Shown here piece by piece: positions 53,792-63,003 of a DNA stretch of 64,000 nt. Source of the stretch: Pseudodesulfovibrio sp. zrk46 (lineage in GTDB: Bacteria > Desulfobacterota > Desulfovibrionia > Desulfovibrionales > Desulfovibrionaceae); contig NZ_CP051216.1 of assembly GCF_012516435.1 (NCBI RefSeq), positions 808,001 to 872,000 on the forward strand, in the 5' to 3' direction. The notes under the pieces were generated by a model. The model was not told the DNA's origin and did not search any database. It worked only from the letters and a program-made list of their open reading frames with translations. Position 1 is the first letter of the stretch, and every line of letters starts with the position of its first letter. The position numbers and the translations under genes were made by a program.

Positions 53792-53880
53792 CCACTTGAT
53801 AAGCACTCGGCATTGTGGAATAGTTTTTAAGATGAATTATCAATAGCAAGTAGCAGGCTCCTGAGCGCCTGGAGGAATAC

Positions 53881-54546
53881 ATGGAACAACGCGCACACTT
53901 TTCCAAGAAACTTGAGGACCTGAAAGTCAAAGTCCTTCGCATGGCGGCTCTTTCCGAGTCCGCAGTGCACAAGGCCGTTAAAGCGTACCTTGAGAACGAC
54001 GCGGATCTGGCCGAAGAGGTCGTGAATGGCGACGACGTCATCAATGATATGGAAGACGCCATCGACAACTTCAGTCTTGAACTCCTCGCCCTTGATCAGC
54101 CCATGGCCGTGGATTTGAGGACCATCATCGGAGCACAGCGCATCACCGTTAACCTTGAGCGCCTCGGCGACGAAGCCGTCAACCTGGCCCACCGAGCCAT
54201 CTTCCTGTCCACCCGTCCGCCCCTGCCGCACAATCCCAAGATGGAAGCTCTCGCAGGCGTGGCCAAGACCATGCTCTCCGACGCCCTCAAGGCGTACGTG
54301 GACGATGATGTCAATCAGGCCGGCGCCGTCTGTCGCATGGATGACAAGGCCGATGACCTGAACATCGCTATCCTGCGCCAGTTCATGACCGAGATGGTCT
54401 CCGAATCCCGCATCGTTGAACGCGGCGTTCACGCCATTATCGGCGCCCGCCACCTGGAGCGCGTCGCAGACCTCGCCACCAACGTGGCCGAGTCCGTGGT
54501 CTTCATCGTGGAAGGCACCAGCATGAAACACTCCTGCAAGGGCTAA
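53881..54546 (+). CDS. phoU: Phosphate transport regulator PhoU
   Basis: A 221-residue helical protein that links Pst transport to the PhoR/PhoB system and represses the Pho regulon when phosphate is ample. Two three-helix PhoU repeats (about 15-105 and 115-210) each show the metal-binding motif E/DxxxD: ERLGDEAVNLAHRA and DLNIAILRQF...LERVADLATNVAE. GGAGG precedes the ATG. It follows pstB by 89 bases. Confidence 0.95.
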   Translation: MEQRAHFSKKLEDLKVKVLRMAALSESAVHKAVKAYLENDADLAEEVVNGDDVINDMEDAIDNFSLELLALDQPMAVDLRTIIGAQRITVNLERLGDEAVNLAHRAIFLSTRPPLPHNPKMEALAGVAKTMLSDALKAYVDDDVNQAGAVCRMDDKADDLNIAILRQFMTEMVSESRIVERGVHAIIGARHLERVADLATNVAESVVFIVEGTSMKHSCKG

Positions 54547-54568
54547 GTTTCACAGCACACGAATTATC

Positions 54569-54599
54569 AAGGGGCGCCTGAAATCAGGCGCCCCTTTTC
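54569..54599 (+). terminator. Terminator of pstB-phoU
   Basis: AAGGGGCGCCTGA pairs with TCAGGCGCCCCTT around AA, followed by TT and a T-rich tail. It lies between convergent genes. Confidence 0.85.
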
Positions 54600-54627
54600 A
54601 TTTTCAGTTACAAGGAACTGAGGGTCA

Positions 54628-56559
54628 CTACTGAGTATCGTGCGCCCTGCCGTCATAGGAATTCATCACATCAAGCAGTCGCTGAATGTCCACCGGCTTG
54701 GTCACATGCCTGTCCATCCCTGCAGCGATGAACTTTTCGCCGTCGGACGCCGTTGCGTATGCTGTCATGGCCACGATGGGGATAGTGGCATTGACTTCGC
54801 CAGCCTCGCCATTGCGGATGGCCTGTGTAGCCTCGATACCGTTAAGCACCGGCATCTGAATATCCATCAGCACGACGTCGTAGAGGTCGTCCCGCAGTAC
54901 ATCCAATGCCTCCTGGCCATTTTCAGCAGTGGCGACGCGACACCCCATTTTTACCAGCAACCGTTCCGCCACCATTCGGCTGACTCGGTCATCCTCCACT
55001 AACAGCACATCAAGCCCCAGATCGGGCAGCCCGTCTCCCATATCCCGTGGTTTGACGGCCTTCTCCTCGACCACGGCAAGCTCGAAGGGGATGCTCAAAT
55101 ACACAGTGGTCCCTTCATCCTCAAGACTGCTGACAGCCATGGCCCCGCCCATCAGATCAATAATACGCTTACAGATGGCCAACCCCAACCCGGCGCCCTG
55201 ATAACTCTTGGTATAGGACTCTTCCATTTGCGCGAACGGCTCGAACATTTTCGCCAACCCCTTTTCAGGAATTCCACGCCCGTTGTCCGAGACCGTGAAG
55301 AGGATCCGACACTTACCTTCCTCATCAACCGGCAGAGGCGTTGTTGTCAGCACTATGTTGCCATTGGAACTGAACTTGATGGCGTTGCCCACCAGATTGG
55401 AAAAGAGTTGTTGCAGACGAACTCCATCACTCTGAATCATTTGCGGTGTTCCAGACGCCAGACAGCATTCGAGCGTCAGCCCGGCCTGCCGAGCACTCGG
55501 CCAGAAGAGCATCTCGGTTTCCGTCAGCAGCGTTTTCAAATCCACTGGCTCGTGACGAAGTTTCATCACATCGGCTTCGACCATGGAAAGATCAAGGATA
55601 TCGGACAAAAGGTGGTTCAGACGCTTACCCGACTCCATGGCTGCATCCACATATTCAGACTGTTCCCTGCTCAAAGGCGTTCGCCTGAAGAGTTCCAGCA
55701 CACCGGCAATACCATTGAGTGGAGTCCGTATCTCGTGACTCATGTTGGCAAGGAACATGGACTTGGAGACATTGGCACTCTCAGCCGCCCCTTTGGCCCG
55801 CCGCAGACTGTCTGCCATCTCTTCACGCTCACGGAGATTACGATGAAGAAGATCGGCGCCAAACAGGATCATACCCACGCCTGCCAACCATAAGAGTGAA
55901 AGGAGCAGCCCGGTTCGCTCCTTGAGAGACTCTCCGGCAGGCAGAAATGGAGCCATCGCAACCTTGACGCTCACTCCGCCTCGCACATCACCAACGACAT
56001 ACCCCTGATGTTCGTGGCATTTCAGACACCCTTCTGATGTGATCATCGGGCGCATGAACCGGACATACTTCTCGCCGCCTTCCTGCACAATTTCATAGAC
56101 TTCGGCGGTGCCTTCTTCGAATTGCCTGAGCGCACCTGTCTCCCACTCATCGGCTTTGTTTTCCGGGCGAAGAGGCTCCAGACTCGTGATATGCCCCTGC
56201 ATTCCATACAAGGAACCGAAGGACTCGTTGAGTTGACGCACCATATAGGCGGGATTCATTAGTGTGAGATGGATACCGGCAGGCGTGGAAATATCCTTTT
56301 CAGAAGCTGCGAGATACGGATTGGACGGTGTATCATCCGTTACCGGAACATACACACCGCCGTGCATCGTAGCCCACAAACGAAACGCCTGATCTTTGTT
56401 GAAGGCTTCAAGCGCCTTGGTGTGCACCTGCGCGAGAACAGACTGATCTATCAAACTGGAAGCGTACATCAGGAAAAAGACACTGACAGCCGTCCATGAC
56501 ACCAGAATTATTACGATCCACCGTCGCAATGAAAATCTATGTTTTTCCTGCTCTGTCAT
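54628..56559 (-). CDS. Hybrid histidine kinase with heme-binding DUF3365 sensor domain
   Basis: A 643-residue membrane kinase. Helices at about 14-32 and 225-245 enclose a periplasmic domain that contains one c-type heme site, CLKCH (about residue 176), inside the DUF3365/Tll0287-like stretch RFMRPMITSEG, VGDVRGGVSVKVAM. Cytoplasmic part: HisKA box NMSHEIRTPLNG (His about 275), ATPase (NAIKFSSNG, DNGRGIPEKGLAKMFEPFAQ, GAGLGLAICKRI), then a receiver domain (about 525-640) with VVLMDIQMP (Asp about 561). It probably senses redox state or a gas at the periplasmic heme. The ATG at 56559 follows GGGG; upstream in-frame starts are unsupported. Confidence 0.92.
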   Translation of the reverse strand: MTEQEKHRFSLRRWIVIILVSWTAVSVFFLMYASSLIDQSVLAQVHTKALEAFNKDQAFRLWATMHGGVYVPVTDDTPSNPYLAASEKDISTPAGIHLTLMNPAYMVRQLNESFGSLYGMQGHITSLEPLRPENKADEWETGALRQFEEGTAEVYEIVQEGGEKYVRFMRPMITSEGCLKCHEHQGYVVGDVRGGVSVKVAMAPFLPAGESLKERTGLLLSLLWLAGVGMILFGADLLHRNLREREEMADSLRRAKGAAESANVSKSMFLANMSHEIRTPLNGIAGVLELFRRTPLSREQSEYVDAAMESGKRLNHLLSDILDLSMVEADVMKLRHEPVDLKTLLTETEMLFWPSARQAGLTLECCLASGTPQMIQSDGVRLQQLFSNLVGNAIKFSSNGNIVLTTTPLPVDEEGKCRILFTVSDNGRGIPEKGLAKMFEPFAQMEESYTKSYQGAGLGLAICKRIIDLMGGAMAVSSLEDEGTTVYLSIPFELAVVEEKAVKPRDMGDGLPDLGLDVLLVEDDRVSRMVAERLLVKMGCRVATAENGQEALDVLRDDLYDVVLMDIQMPVLNGIEATQAIRNGEAGEVNATIPIVAMTAYATASDGEKFIAAGMDRHVTKPVDIQRLLDVMNSYDGRAHDTQ

Positions 56560-57085
56560 GATGTTACCCCATAGGCATCGCAGAAGATAAGAAACTCTGA
56601 ACCCAACTCGCAGGCGCCATTCGATAGGACACCTGAGAATCCTCGCCAATATTATCCATAATATAATATTGAAGACACGTCATGCAAAAGTGAAATCCAG
56701 AGTGGAACAGTAGTCATTTGCGCAACACAAGAGAAATATAGGCTATTGGAACAGAGACACAGCCAACGATGAAACCAGATGGCATCCTCAACCCAGCGAT
56801 AGCGAGGCACAGCCTGCATTTTTCCACCGAAAAAAGGTTTACAGCCACCTCGATTTCAGCTACGAACACAACTCTATATTTATAGGATGGCACCGAAGTG
56901 GTGTAACCTGTCAAAATGGCAGAACATCCTCAACATGGCGTCAAGACGCCGGAAGCGGCGAAAGCCAACCGCACCCCAGAGGCTCGACTGCCTCGGAACG
57001 ATCCACCTCTGGATGTGCTGGTACCAGCGTCTTACAATATATACGCAATAAATCTTTGTCCGAGGTTCCGTTGTGGAGGTAACCC
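56560..57085. other. Gap of over 500 bases, rpsA leader region
   Basis: Between the divergent heme kinase and rpsA lies a stretch with no convincing gene. It includes an AT-rich promoter zone (CTCTATATTTATAGG about 56871-56885) and, nearer rpsA, a GGCGTC-AA-GACGCC hairpin (about 56937-56950) and a CAGAGG/CCTCTG pair. AT-rich TACAATATATACGC (about 57034-57047) resembles a -10 region for rpsA. The small frame from 56916 that runs into rpsA has no ribosome binding site and is not called. A leader RNA is possible. Confidence 0.4.
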
Positions 57086-58831
57086 ATGGAAAACAATGTT
57101 GAAGCACCCGAAATGGAAATGAACTTTGCTGATGCTCTCGATGAGTATCTGAATTCCGATTTCGGCGATCTTGATGAAGGCACCATCGTTGCTGGTGAAG
57201 TCGTCAAAGTTGACAAGGACTATGTCCTCGTCGATGTGAATTTCAAGTCCGAAGGCCAGATCCCTGTCGCAGAATTCACCGCAGCTGACGGTGAAATGAC
57301 CGTTAAGGTCGGTGAGAAGGTTGATGTCTACGTCGCTCGTAAGAACGAAGCCGAAGGCACCATCTACCTGTCCCGCGACAAGGCTGTCCGCATGCAGGTT
57401 TTCGACAAGCTGGAAGAGCTCCAGGAAAAGGACGGCGAGGTCATCGGCCGCATCGTCCGCCGCATCAAGGGTGGTTACACCGTCGATCTCAGCGGCGTCG
57501 AAGCCTTCCTGCCCGGCTCCCACGTTGATCTTCGCCCTGTCCCCGACATGGACGCTCTGGTCAACCAGGAATTCGACTTCAAGATCCTCAAGATCAACCG
57601 CCGTCGTTCCAACGTCATCGTTTCTCGTCGCGTTCTTCTCGAAGAAATGCGCAGCGAACAGCGCGACAAGCTGCTCGCCACTCTGGAAGACGGCCAGGTC
57701 GTCACCGGTAAGGTCAAGAACATCACCGAATACGGTGTATTCATCGACCTCGGCGGTCTCGACGGTCTCCTCCACATCACCGACATGTCCTGGAAGCGCA
57801 TCAAGCATCCCAAGGAAATGGTCCAGCTGGGCGACGATCTCGAACTGAAGATCCTCTCCTTCGACCGTGAAGCTCAGAAGGTCTCCCTGGGCCTGAAGCA
57901 GCTCGTTCCGGATCCGTGGGAAAACATCGCAGAGAAGTACCCCGCCGATTCCCGTTTCAACGGTACCATCACCAACCTCGCTGACTACGGTGCATTCGTA
58001 GAGCTCGAGAACGGTGTCGAAGGCCTGGTTCACATCTCCGAGATGTCCTGGACCCGCAAGCTGCGCCACCCCTCTCAGATGGTCAAGGTCGGTGACGAAG
58101 TTGAAGTCATCGTTCTGGGCGTCGATCAGGACAAGAAGCGCATCTCTCTCGGCATGAAGCAGATCTCCCCGAACCCGTGGGATGTCGTGGCCGAGAAGTA
58201 CCCCGAGGGCACCGTCCTCGAGGGCGCCATCAAGAACATCACCGAATTCGGCGTCTTCATCGGTATCGAAGAAGGCATCGACGGTCTCATCCACGTGTCC
58301 GACATCTCCTGGACCAAGAAGATTCGCCACCCTTCCGAGGTTTACAAGGTCGGCGATTCCGTTCAGGCCAAGGTCCTCACCGTGGACAAGGAAAACGAGA
58401 AGTTCACTCTCGGTGTGAAGCAGCTCACCGAAGATCCGTGGACTCAGGTTCCTGCCAAGTACCCCGTGGGTCAGATGATCACCGGTACCGTCACCAACAT
58501 CACCGACTTCGGTCTCTTCGTTGAGGTTGAAGAAGGCATTGAAGGTCTGGTGCACGTTTCCGAGATCTCCCGCAAGAAGGTCAAGTCTCCCTCCGAGATC
58601 TACAAGGAAAGCGACTCCATCGAAGCTAAGGTCATCCACGTGTCCGCTGACGAGCGCCGCCTCGGCCTCTCCATCAAGCAGACCAAGGAAGACGCAGCTC
58701 CTGCTCGCAAGTCCAAGTCCTTCGGCGGTGGCACTTCCGGTGGCGATATCGCCGGTTCCACCCTGGGTGACCTGCTCCGCGAAAAGCTCGAAGAAGCTGC
58801 TGGCGACATCCCCACGGACGACGCTGAGTAG
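57086..58831 (+). CDS. rpsA: 30S ribosomal protein S1
   Basis: A 581-residue RNA-binding ribosomal protein with six S1 motifs (about 30-100, 115-180, 200-270, 285-357, 372-444 and 459-530). Repeats 3-6 show the canonical pattern (TGKVKNITEYGVFIDLGGLDGLLHITDMSW and so on). It helps ribosomes bind mRNAs with weak Shine-Dalgarno sites, relevant because many genes here lack one. Its own site, TGGAGGTAACCC, is strong. The C-terminal tail is Ala/Lys/Glu-rich. The sppA start follows by 14 bases. Confidence 0.97.
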   Translation: MENNVEAPEMEMNFADALDEYLNSDFGDLDEGTIVAGEVVKVDKDYVLVDVNFKSEGQIPVAEFTAADGEMTVKVGEKVDVYVARKNEAEGTIYLSRDKAVRMQVFDKLEELQEKDGEVIGRIVRRIKGGYTVDLSGVEAFLPGSHVDLRPVPDMDALVNQEFDFKILKINRRRSNVIVSRRVLLEEMRSEQRDKLLATLEDGQVVTGKVKNITEYGVFIDLGGLDGLLHITDMSWKRIKHPKEMVQLGDDLELKILSFDREAQKVSLGLKQLVPDPWENIAEKYPADSRFNGTITNLADYGAFVELENGVEGLVHISEMSWTRKLRHPSQMVKVGDEVEVIVLGVDQDKKRISLGMKQISPNPWDVVAEKYPEGTVLEGAIKNITEFGVFIGIEEGIDGLIHVSDISWTKKIRHPSEVYKVGDSVQAKVLTVDKENEKFTLGVKQLTEDPWTQVPAKYPVGQMITGTVTNITDFGLFVEVEEGIEGLVHVSEISRKKVKSPSEIYKESDSIEAKVIHVSADERRLGLSIKQTKEDAAPARKSKSFGGGTSGGDIAGSTLGDLLREKLEEAAGDIPTDDAE

Positions 58832-58845
58832 TAACGAGCAACATC

Positions 58846-59745
58846 ATGCGCATGGCTGAAACCCATACTCGGTTCTCCCAGCGCCACCCCTTTATTTTTG
58901 GGGTGCTCATGATAATACTGGCCGTGGCCCTTTTTATAGGGGCCACGGCCTTTGTTCGCGCCATGGGCTGGACCACCGGGTCTTTCTCCATCGGCAAGGA
59001 CACCATCGGCGTCGTACGCATCGAAGGCACCATCCTCGATTCTTCCGACGTCGTCTCCTGGATCCGCACGCTCCGTGACGACGAAGACGTCAAAGGCGTC
59101 CTTCTGCGCGTCAACTCTCCTGGTGGCGCCATCGCCCCCTCACAGGAAATTTATCAGGCCGTGACAGCCTTGGCTGCCCAGAAGCCTGTTGTGGCCTCCT
59201 ACGCCACTGTAGCGGCCTCTGGAGGCTATTACGCCTCTGCCCCGGCCCAGATCATTGTGGCCAACCCCGGCTCTATCACGGCCTCCATCGGCGTCATGGC
59301 CGAATTCGTCACCCTCACCGAGGCGCTCGAGAAGCTCGGCATCAAGCCCGAAGTGCTCACCACTGGCAAGTACAAGGCAGCCGGCACGCCCATGCGCGAG
59401 TTGTCTCCTGCCCAGCGTGAACAGATTCTCGGCATGATGCTCGACATGCACGACCAGTTCGTGGATGACGTCGCCAAGGCGCGCGGCATGGACCGCGACC
59501 GCGTGGCTGCCATTGCTGATGGACGAGCCGTCACCGGCCGTCAGGCTCTCGCTCTCGGCCTCGTGGACATGCTCGGTTCCGAGCAGCAGGCCTTCGACAA
59601 GCTCAAGGAGCTTTGTCAGATCGAAGGCAAGGCTGTCCTTAAAGATGGCCCAGTCGAAGAGAAGACGTTGCTGCAGGAAGTTCTCGGCACCGTCAAAATC
59701 GAATTCGACGCCAGCACGACTCCCGGTCTCAAATTTTCTTTCTAA
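58846..59745 (+). CDS. sppA: Signal peptide peptidase SppA
   Basis: A 299-residue inner-membrane serine protease that degrades cleaved signal peptides. One N-terminal membrane helix (about 18-38) and a periplasmic peptidase domain of the short (single-copy) SppA type. The catalytic Ser lies in VAASGGYYAS and the Lys in TTGKYKAAGTP; the clan SK fold has LLRVNSPGGAIAPSQEIY. It starts 14 bases after rpsA, so co-transcription is likely. ATGs at 58846 and 58852 are both possible. Confidence 0.93.
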   Translation: MRMAETHTRFSQRHPFIFGVLMIILAVALFIGATAFVRAMGWTTGSFSIGKDTIGVVRIEGTILDSSDVVSWIRTLRDDEDVKGVLLRVNSPGGAIAPSQEIYQAVTALAAQKPVVASYATVAASGGYYASAPAQIIVANPGSITASIGVMAEFVTLTEALEKLGIKPEVLTTGKYKAAGTPMRELSPAQREQILGMMLDMHDQFVDDVAKARGMDRDRVAAIADGRAVTGRQALALGLVDMLGSEQQAFDKLKELCQIEGKAVLKDGPVEEKTLLQEVLGTVKIEFDASTTPGLKFSF

Positions 59746-60125
59746 GAACCCGCTTCGCGGTCGCCTCCGTGCCGCTTTAAGCGTTTCACGCTTTCCTGCT
59801 CTAGCGAGCAGGAGCACTTTGTGCTGCGCTGCATTTCCCCTTCCCTCAGACCCCATCCCATTCTAACCATTTTGTCTGCGTATCCGCTCGGATTTGATGA
59901 TTTAGTAAGACTTTCCTCTTATTCATAACGTCATTAAACCCAGATAATGGAAGATAAGCATGTTCGCTCACGTGCTCGGAATATCTCGAGCGAAGCGAGC
60001 AACAAAAGATTTAGGAGATTCTTAAGAACCCTTTTTCCAAAGGGTTCTTAAGCCGTCGGAGACGCCTGCCCGGCGAGGGCCCGTCGAAGACGACCTCTCC
60101 GGCAGGAGCCACGCAGGCGCAATAA
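59746..60125. other. Gap of over 400 bases: short hairpins and part of the composite repeat
   Basis: Just past sppA come several small hairpins (AAGCG-TTTCA-CGCTT, CTGCT-CTAGC-AGCAG-like, AGCAC-TTT-GTGCT at about 59770-59835), then 100 AT-rich bases, then the partial composite repeat from 59986. No gene is visible. Confidence 0.5.
59986..60112. repeat. Composite intergenic repeat, partial copy C
   Basis: TCTCGAGCGAAGCGAGC, then ACAAAAGATTTAGGAGATTCTTAAG, AACCCTTTTTCCAAAGGGTTCTTAAG and CCGTCGGAGACGCC, then a CCTGCCC/GGCGAGGGC-like GC block: the middle modules of the repeat seen at 16594-16904. The 5' modules (AGGGC, GGCCGAGGGCC) and the TTACGGATGAGGAC module are absent. Confidence 0.8.
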
Positions 60126-60126
60126 A

Positions 60127-60160
60127 AAAGCCCCGGCAGCTTGTGCTACCGGGGCTTTAC
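60127..60160 (-). terminator. Terminator of the transglycosylase gene
   Basis: AAAAGCCCCGGCAGC pairs with GCTACCGGGGCTTT (one mismatch) around TTGT. On the minus strand it is followed by T from the A run at 60123-60129. It lies 22 bases past the stop at 60182. Confidence 0.8.
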
Positions 60161-60181
60161 TATCGTTGATTTACCGAACGC

Positions 60182-61786
60182 TTACTGAACGTACACCTTC
60201 AATCGCTGGCCTGCATAAATGGTTCCCTTGCGATTCAGGGAATTCCACTTCTTGAGCTCACTGACAGTCACGCCGAACTTGCGGGCGATGGAGGTGAGGT
60301 TGTCACCGCGACGCACCTTATAGCGGACGAGCTGCGTCTTGACCTTGCCAGCGTCCTTCACGGCCTGCTTGGTGGCAGCACCGGAGTTGTTCGGGATGTA
60401 GAGCTTCTGACCGACCTTGAGACGGCTGGAACGCAGCCCATTGGAACGCTTGATGGTGTTCACCGTGGTGCCGAACTTCTGCGAGATGGACCAGAGAGTA
60501 TCGCCGTTACGGACCACATAGTTACCACGTTTGGCGGCAATGGCGCGGGTGCTGCTGGAAGAGCTAGCCGGACGGGACGCAGCCACGGTGCGGCTGGAAC
60601 CGTTGCCGGGCACCATCACGTACTGGCCGGGGCGCAAATTGTTGGAGCGGGTGTTGTTAACCTTTTTAAGGACCGAAACAGGCACCTTGTAGCGACGGGA
60701 AATGCGCCACCAGGAGTCGCCGGAACGAACGCGATGGCGTGTATAGCCAGCGTACGGACGGGAGCCGGGGTCGGCCAGATAGGCCATCATCTTGTCCGCC
60801 TTGCCAACAGGCAGGTAGGCGGTAGCTTCCATGTGCGGCGGGCTGACCTGACGACGGAAGGCAGGGTTGTAACTATGGAAATCTTTCCAAGTCATGCCGC
60901 CTGCGCGGGCCAGAGCCAGCAGATCGGTGCCGCCAGGAATCTTGACGGGAGCCACTTCCATTTCCATGTCCCAGGACACCGGCGCGAAACCGAGTGTGTC
61001 GAGGTTCTGGAAAATCTTGGAGATAGCAATGAATTTCGGAACGTAGTGGCGGGTCTCGGTCTTGAGACGGACGCGGCGGGAAAGCTTACGGTTACGCTTG
61101 GTCAGTTCGAAGAAGTCGTTACAACCGGCTTTCTTGAGAGCGCGGGAGATTTTTCCTTCACCCGCGTTGTACGCAGCGAGGGCGAGATACCAGTCACCAA
61201 AACGATCGTAAAGATCGCGCAGATGACGAGCGGCAGCGTCGGTGGCCTTGTAGGGATCGCGACGCTCATCGATCCACCAGTCGGACTTGAGGCCGTAGAG
61301 ACGACCAGTTCCTTTCATGAACTGCCACATACCGCCAGCACCGGCCCAGGAGTAGGCGCGGACGTTGTAACCGGATTCCACGAACGGCAGCAGCACCAGA
61401 TCCTGGGGCAGGCCGTACTTGGTAAACACACGACGGACGTGGGGCAGATACGGCTGGGAACGTTCCAGCCAGCGCACCATGGTCTTACGTGCCTTATGCG
61501 TGAAATAATTGAAGTACTGCTCGACTTCCTTGGTCTCGTGAGGCTCAAGATCGAACAGCAGGCCGAAGCGGGCATTGAGGACTGCCTGCTCAGTTTGGGT
61601 CAGGTCTTCATCGACCTCAGGAGCGGCATCAACTTCAGGCTCCAGCGGCTCTGCGTCCACGGGAACTTCGCTCAAAGCGGGGTCGTTGAGAGTTGCGTCC
61701 CCCGAATTTTTCGGTGTACAGCCAAAAGCCAGCCCCATTATAATGAAGGCGGCCAAAAGCAGACGCATTGATTTAAATACTTCCAA
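60182..61786 (-). CDS. LysM lytic transglycosylase (MltD-like)
   Basis: A 534-residue exported lipoprotein (lipobox-like LAFGC at about residues 18-22) that should cleave peptidoglycan. The SLT domain (about 100-225) has the catalytic Glu in LLPFVESGYN (about 135), SWAGAGGMWQFM and AYNAGEGKISRAL. Three LysM repeats follow (about 345-390, 420-465, 485-530) for glycan binding. A TTG at 61786 has GGAGG six bases upstream and is preferred; an ATG at 61768 (MRLLLAAF) lacks a good site but gives a tidier signal peptide. Confidence 0.9.
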   Translation of the reverse strand: MEVFKSMRLLLAAFIIMGLAFGCTPKNSGDATLNDPALSEVPVDAEPLEPEVDAAPEVDEDLTQTEQAVLNARFGLLFDLEPHETKEVEQYFNYFTHKARKTMVRWLERSQPYLPHVRRVFTKYGLPQDLVLLPFVESGYNVRAYSWAGAGGMWQFMKGTGRLYGLKSDWWIDERRDPYKATDAAARHLRDLYDRFGDWYLALAAYNAGEGKISRALKKAGCNDFFELTKRNRKLSRRVRLKTETRHYVPKFIAISKIFQNLDTLGFAPVSWDMEMEVAPVKIPGGTDLLALARAGGMTWKDFHSYNPAFRRQVSPPHMEATAYLPVGKADKMMAYLADPGSRPYAGYTRHRVRSGDSWWRISRRYKVPVSVLKKVNNTRSNNLRPGQYVMVPGNGSSRTVAASRPASSSSSTRAIAAKRGNYVVRNGDTLWSISQKFGTTVNTIKRSNGLRSSRLKVGQKLYIPNNSGAATKQAVKDAGKVKTQLVRYKVRRGDNLTSIARKFGVTVSELKKWNSLNRKGTIYAGQRLKVYVQ

Positions 61787-61994
61787 ATTTTCCTCCGGCT
61801 TCCCGCACCTCATTATCAAAATCAGGCGAATTTGGGAAGTCTAGAAAAAGTCTTAATGTCTATGAAATACGAGCCTAACAGCTATCCCACCTTGCCGAGG
61901 ATTGCAATACCACGCTAAACCCCCTACATAGTCGCCGTGCGGAACGCAAGTTTGTGCAACCTGGTGCCGCATATTTCACAATAAGGATAGACAC

Positions 61995-62756
61995 ATGCAG
62001 AAAAACGGCAAAGAGAAGAAAGACGGCAAAATCTACGTTGTGGGCAACAAGCCCGTAAAAGAATTGCTTCAGGACGACCCGTCCAAAGTGGATTTTGTGG
62101 CCTTTCGCAAGGGGCGTCACGACAAACAGCTCGATGAAATCTTCGATCTTTGTCGTACCGCCAAGGTTCCCTTCAAGTCGGTAAGCGCCAAAGATCTCGA
62201 CTTCATGTACCGGGGTAACCATCAGGGAATCGCTGCCCGATGTGCAGCCCTCTCCTACACGCCCTTCACCGAACTGCTCGAAAATGCCACCGAAGCCCCG
62301 CTTCCCCTCATCGTGGTCCTCGATCAGGTGCAGGATACCGGCAACGTCGGCGTACTCGCCCGCACCCTCTACGCCCTCGGCGGCGCAGGTCTGGTGGTCG
62401 GCCAGCACCACGGCGCCTACCTCGGAGCAGGAGCCGTCCGTTCCAGCGCCGGAGCCCTCAACAAGCTCCCGGTTGCCAAAGTCGGTAACATCGCCAACGC
62501 CATCAAGGACTGCGTGAACTACGACTACACCGTCTACTGCGCCCGCATGACCAACGACTCCAAGGACATCTACGAGGCCACCCTCGATACTCCGGCTGTG
62601 CTCATTCTCGGCAACGAAGAAAAAGGCATTCGCCCCGGCGTAGCCAAGTACTCCCACGATTCCCTGCACATCCCCTTCCTGCGCGAGTTCGACTCCCTCA
62701 ACGTCGCACAGGCCGGTGCCATCATCGTATCCGAGTTCGCCAAACGTATGAGATAA
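61995..62756 (+). CDS. rlmB: RNA 2'-O-methyltransferase, RlmB/TrmH type
   Basis: A 253-residue SPOUT methyltransferase with an N-terminal L30e-like substrate domain (about 10-90, KIYVVGNKPVKELLQ) and a C-terminal SpoU domain (about 100-253): LDQVQDTGNVGVLARTLYALG, VLILGNEEKGIRP and FDSLNVAQAGAIIVSEF carry the three SpoU motifs. By family it methylates 23S rRNA G2251 (RlmB) or a similar ribose; the exact target is inference. AGGA precedes the ATG. An array of palindromes follows it. Confidence 0.88.
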   Translation: MQKNGKEKKDGKIYVVGNKPVKELLQDDPSKVDFVAFRKGRHDKQLDEIFDLCRTAKVPFKSVSAKDLDFMYRGNHQGIAARCAALSYTPFTELLENATEAPLPLIVVLDQVQDTGNVGVLARTLYALGGAGLVVGQHHGAYLGAGAVRSSAGALNKLPVAKVGNIANAIKDCVNYDYTVYCARMTNDSKDIYEATLDTPAVLILGNEEKGIRPGVAKYSHDSLHIPFLREFDSLNVAQAGAIIVSEFAKRMR

Positions 62757-62760
62757 GAAT

Positions 62761-62829
62761 GCCTCCGGCGGCCCTTCGGGGACGCCTGCCAGCGGGGCCC
62801 AAAGGCCGAGGGCCTTTGGAATCCCATGG
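62761..62829. repeat. Composite intergenic repeat, fragment D1
   Basis: GCCTCCGGCGGC, GACGCCTGCC, then AAAGGCC-GAG-GGCCTTT and GGAATCCCAT: the terminal GC module joined to the GGCCGAGGGCC module. The sequence that would follow (CTGCGGC) is replaced by the start of the long palindrome. Confidence 0.75.
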
Positions 62830-62908
62830 GCGCTAAAAGCCGAAAGCCGATCTGAACGAACCAACGCTTCGCTAGGTTCTCTTCAGATCGGCTTTCGGCT
62901 TTTAGCGC
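62830..62908. repeat. Long near-perfect palindrome
   Basis: Left arm GCGCTAAAAGCCGAAAGCCG... at 62830-62856 and right arm at 62882-62908 are perfect complements over 27 bases; inside, ACGAACC against GGTTCTCT adds about five more pairs. The loop is about 12 bases. The stem would be very stable in RNA. No T run follows on either strand. Confidence 0.9.
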
Positions 62909-63003
62909 GGGTTGATGGATAAGAATTTTGTACGCGCCAGCTTGATCTCAAGTCCTACAAACGAAGAACCGCACAGCCCTTGAACACGAAGCATAGAAGC
63001 TGA

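Noticed and set aside
56916-57122. A 68-codon frame running into rpsA
   Set aside because: No ribosome binding site, unusual composition and overlap with the rpsA start. More likely leader sequence.
57032-58639. A 535-codon minus-strand open frame
   Set aside because: Antisense to rpsA; its Asp/Val/Gly repeats mirror the S1 repeats.
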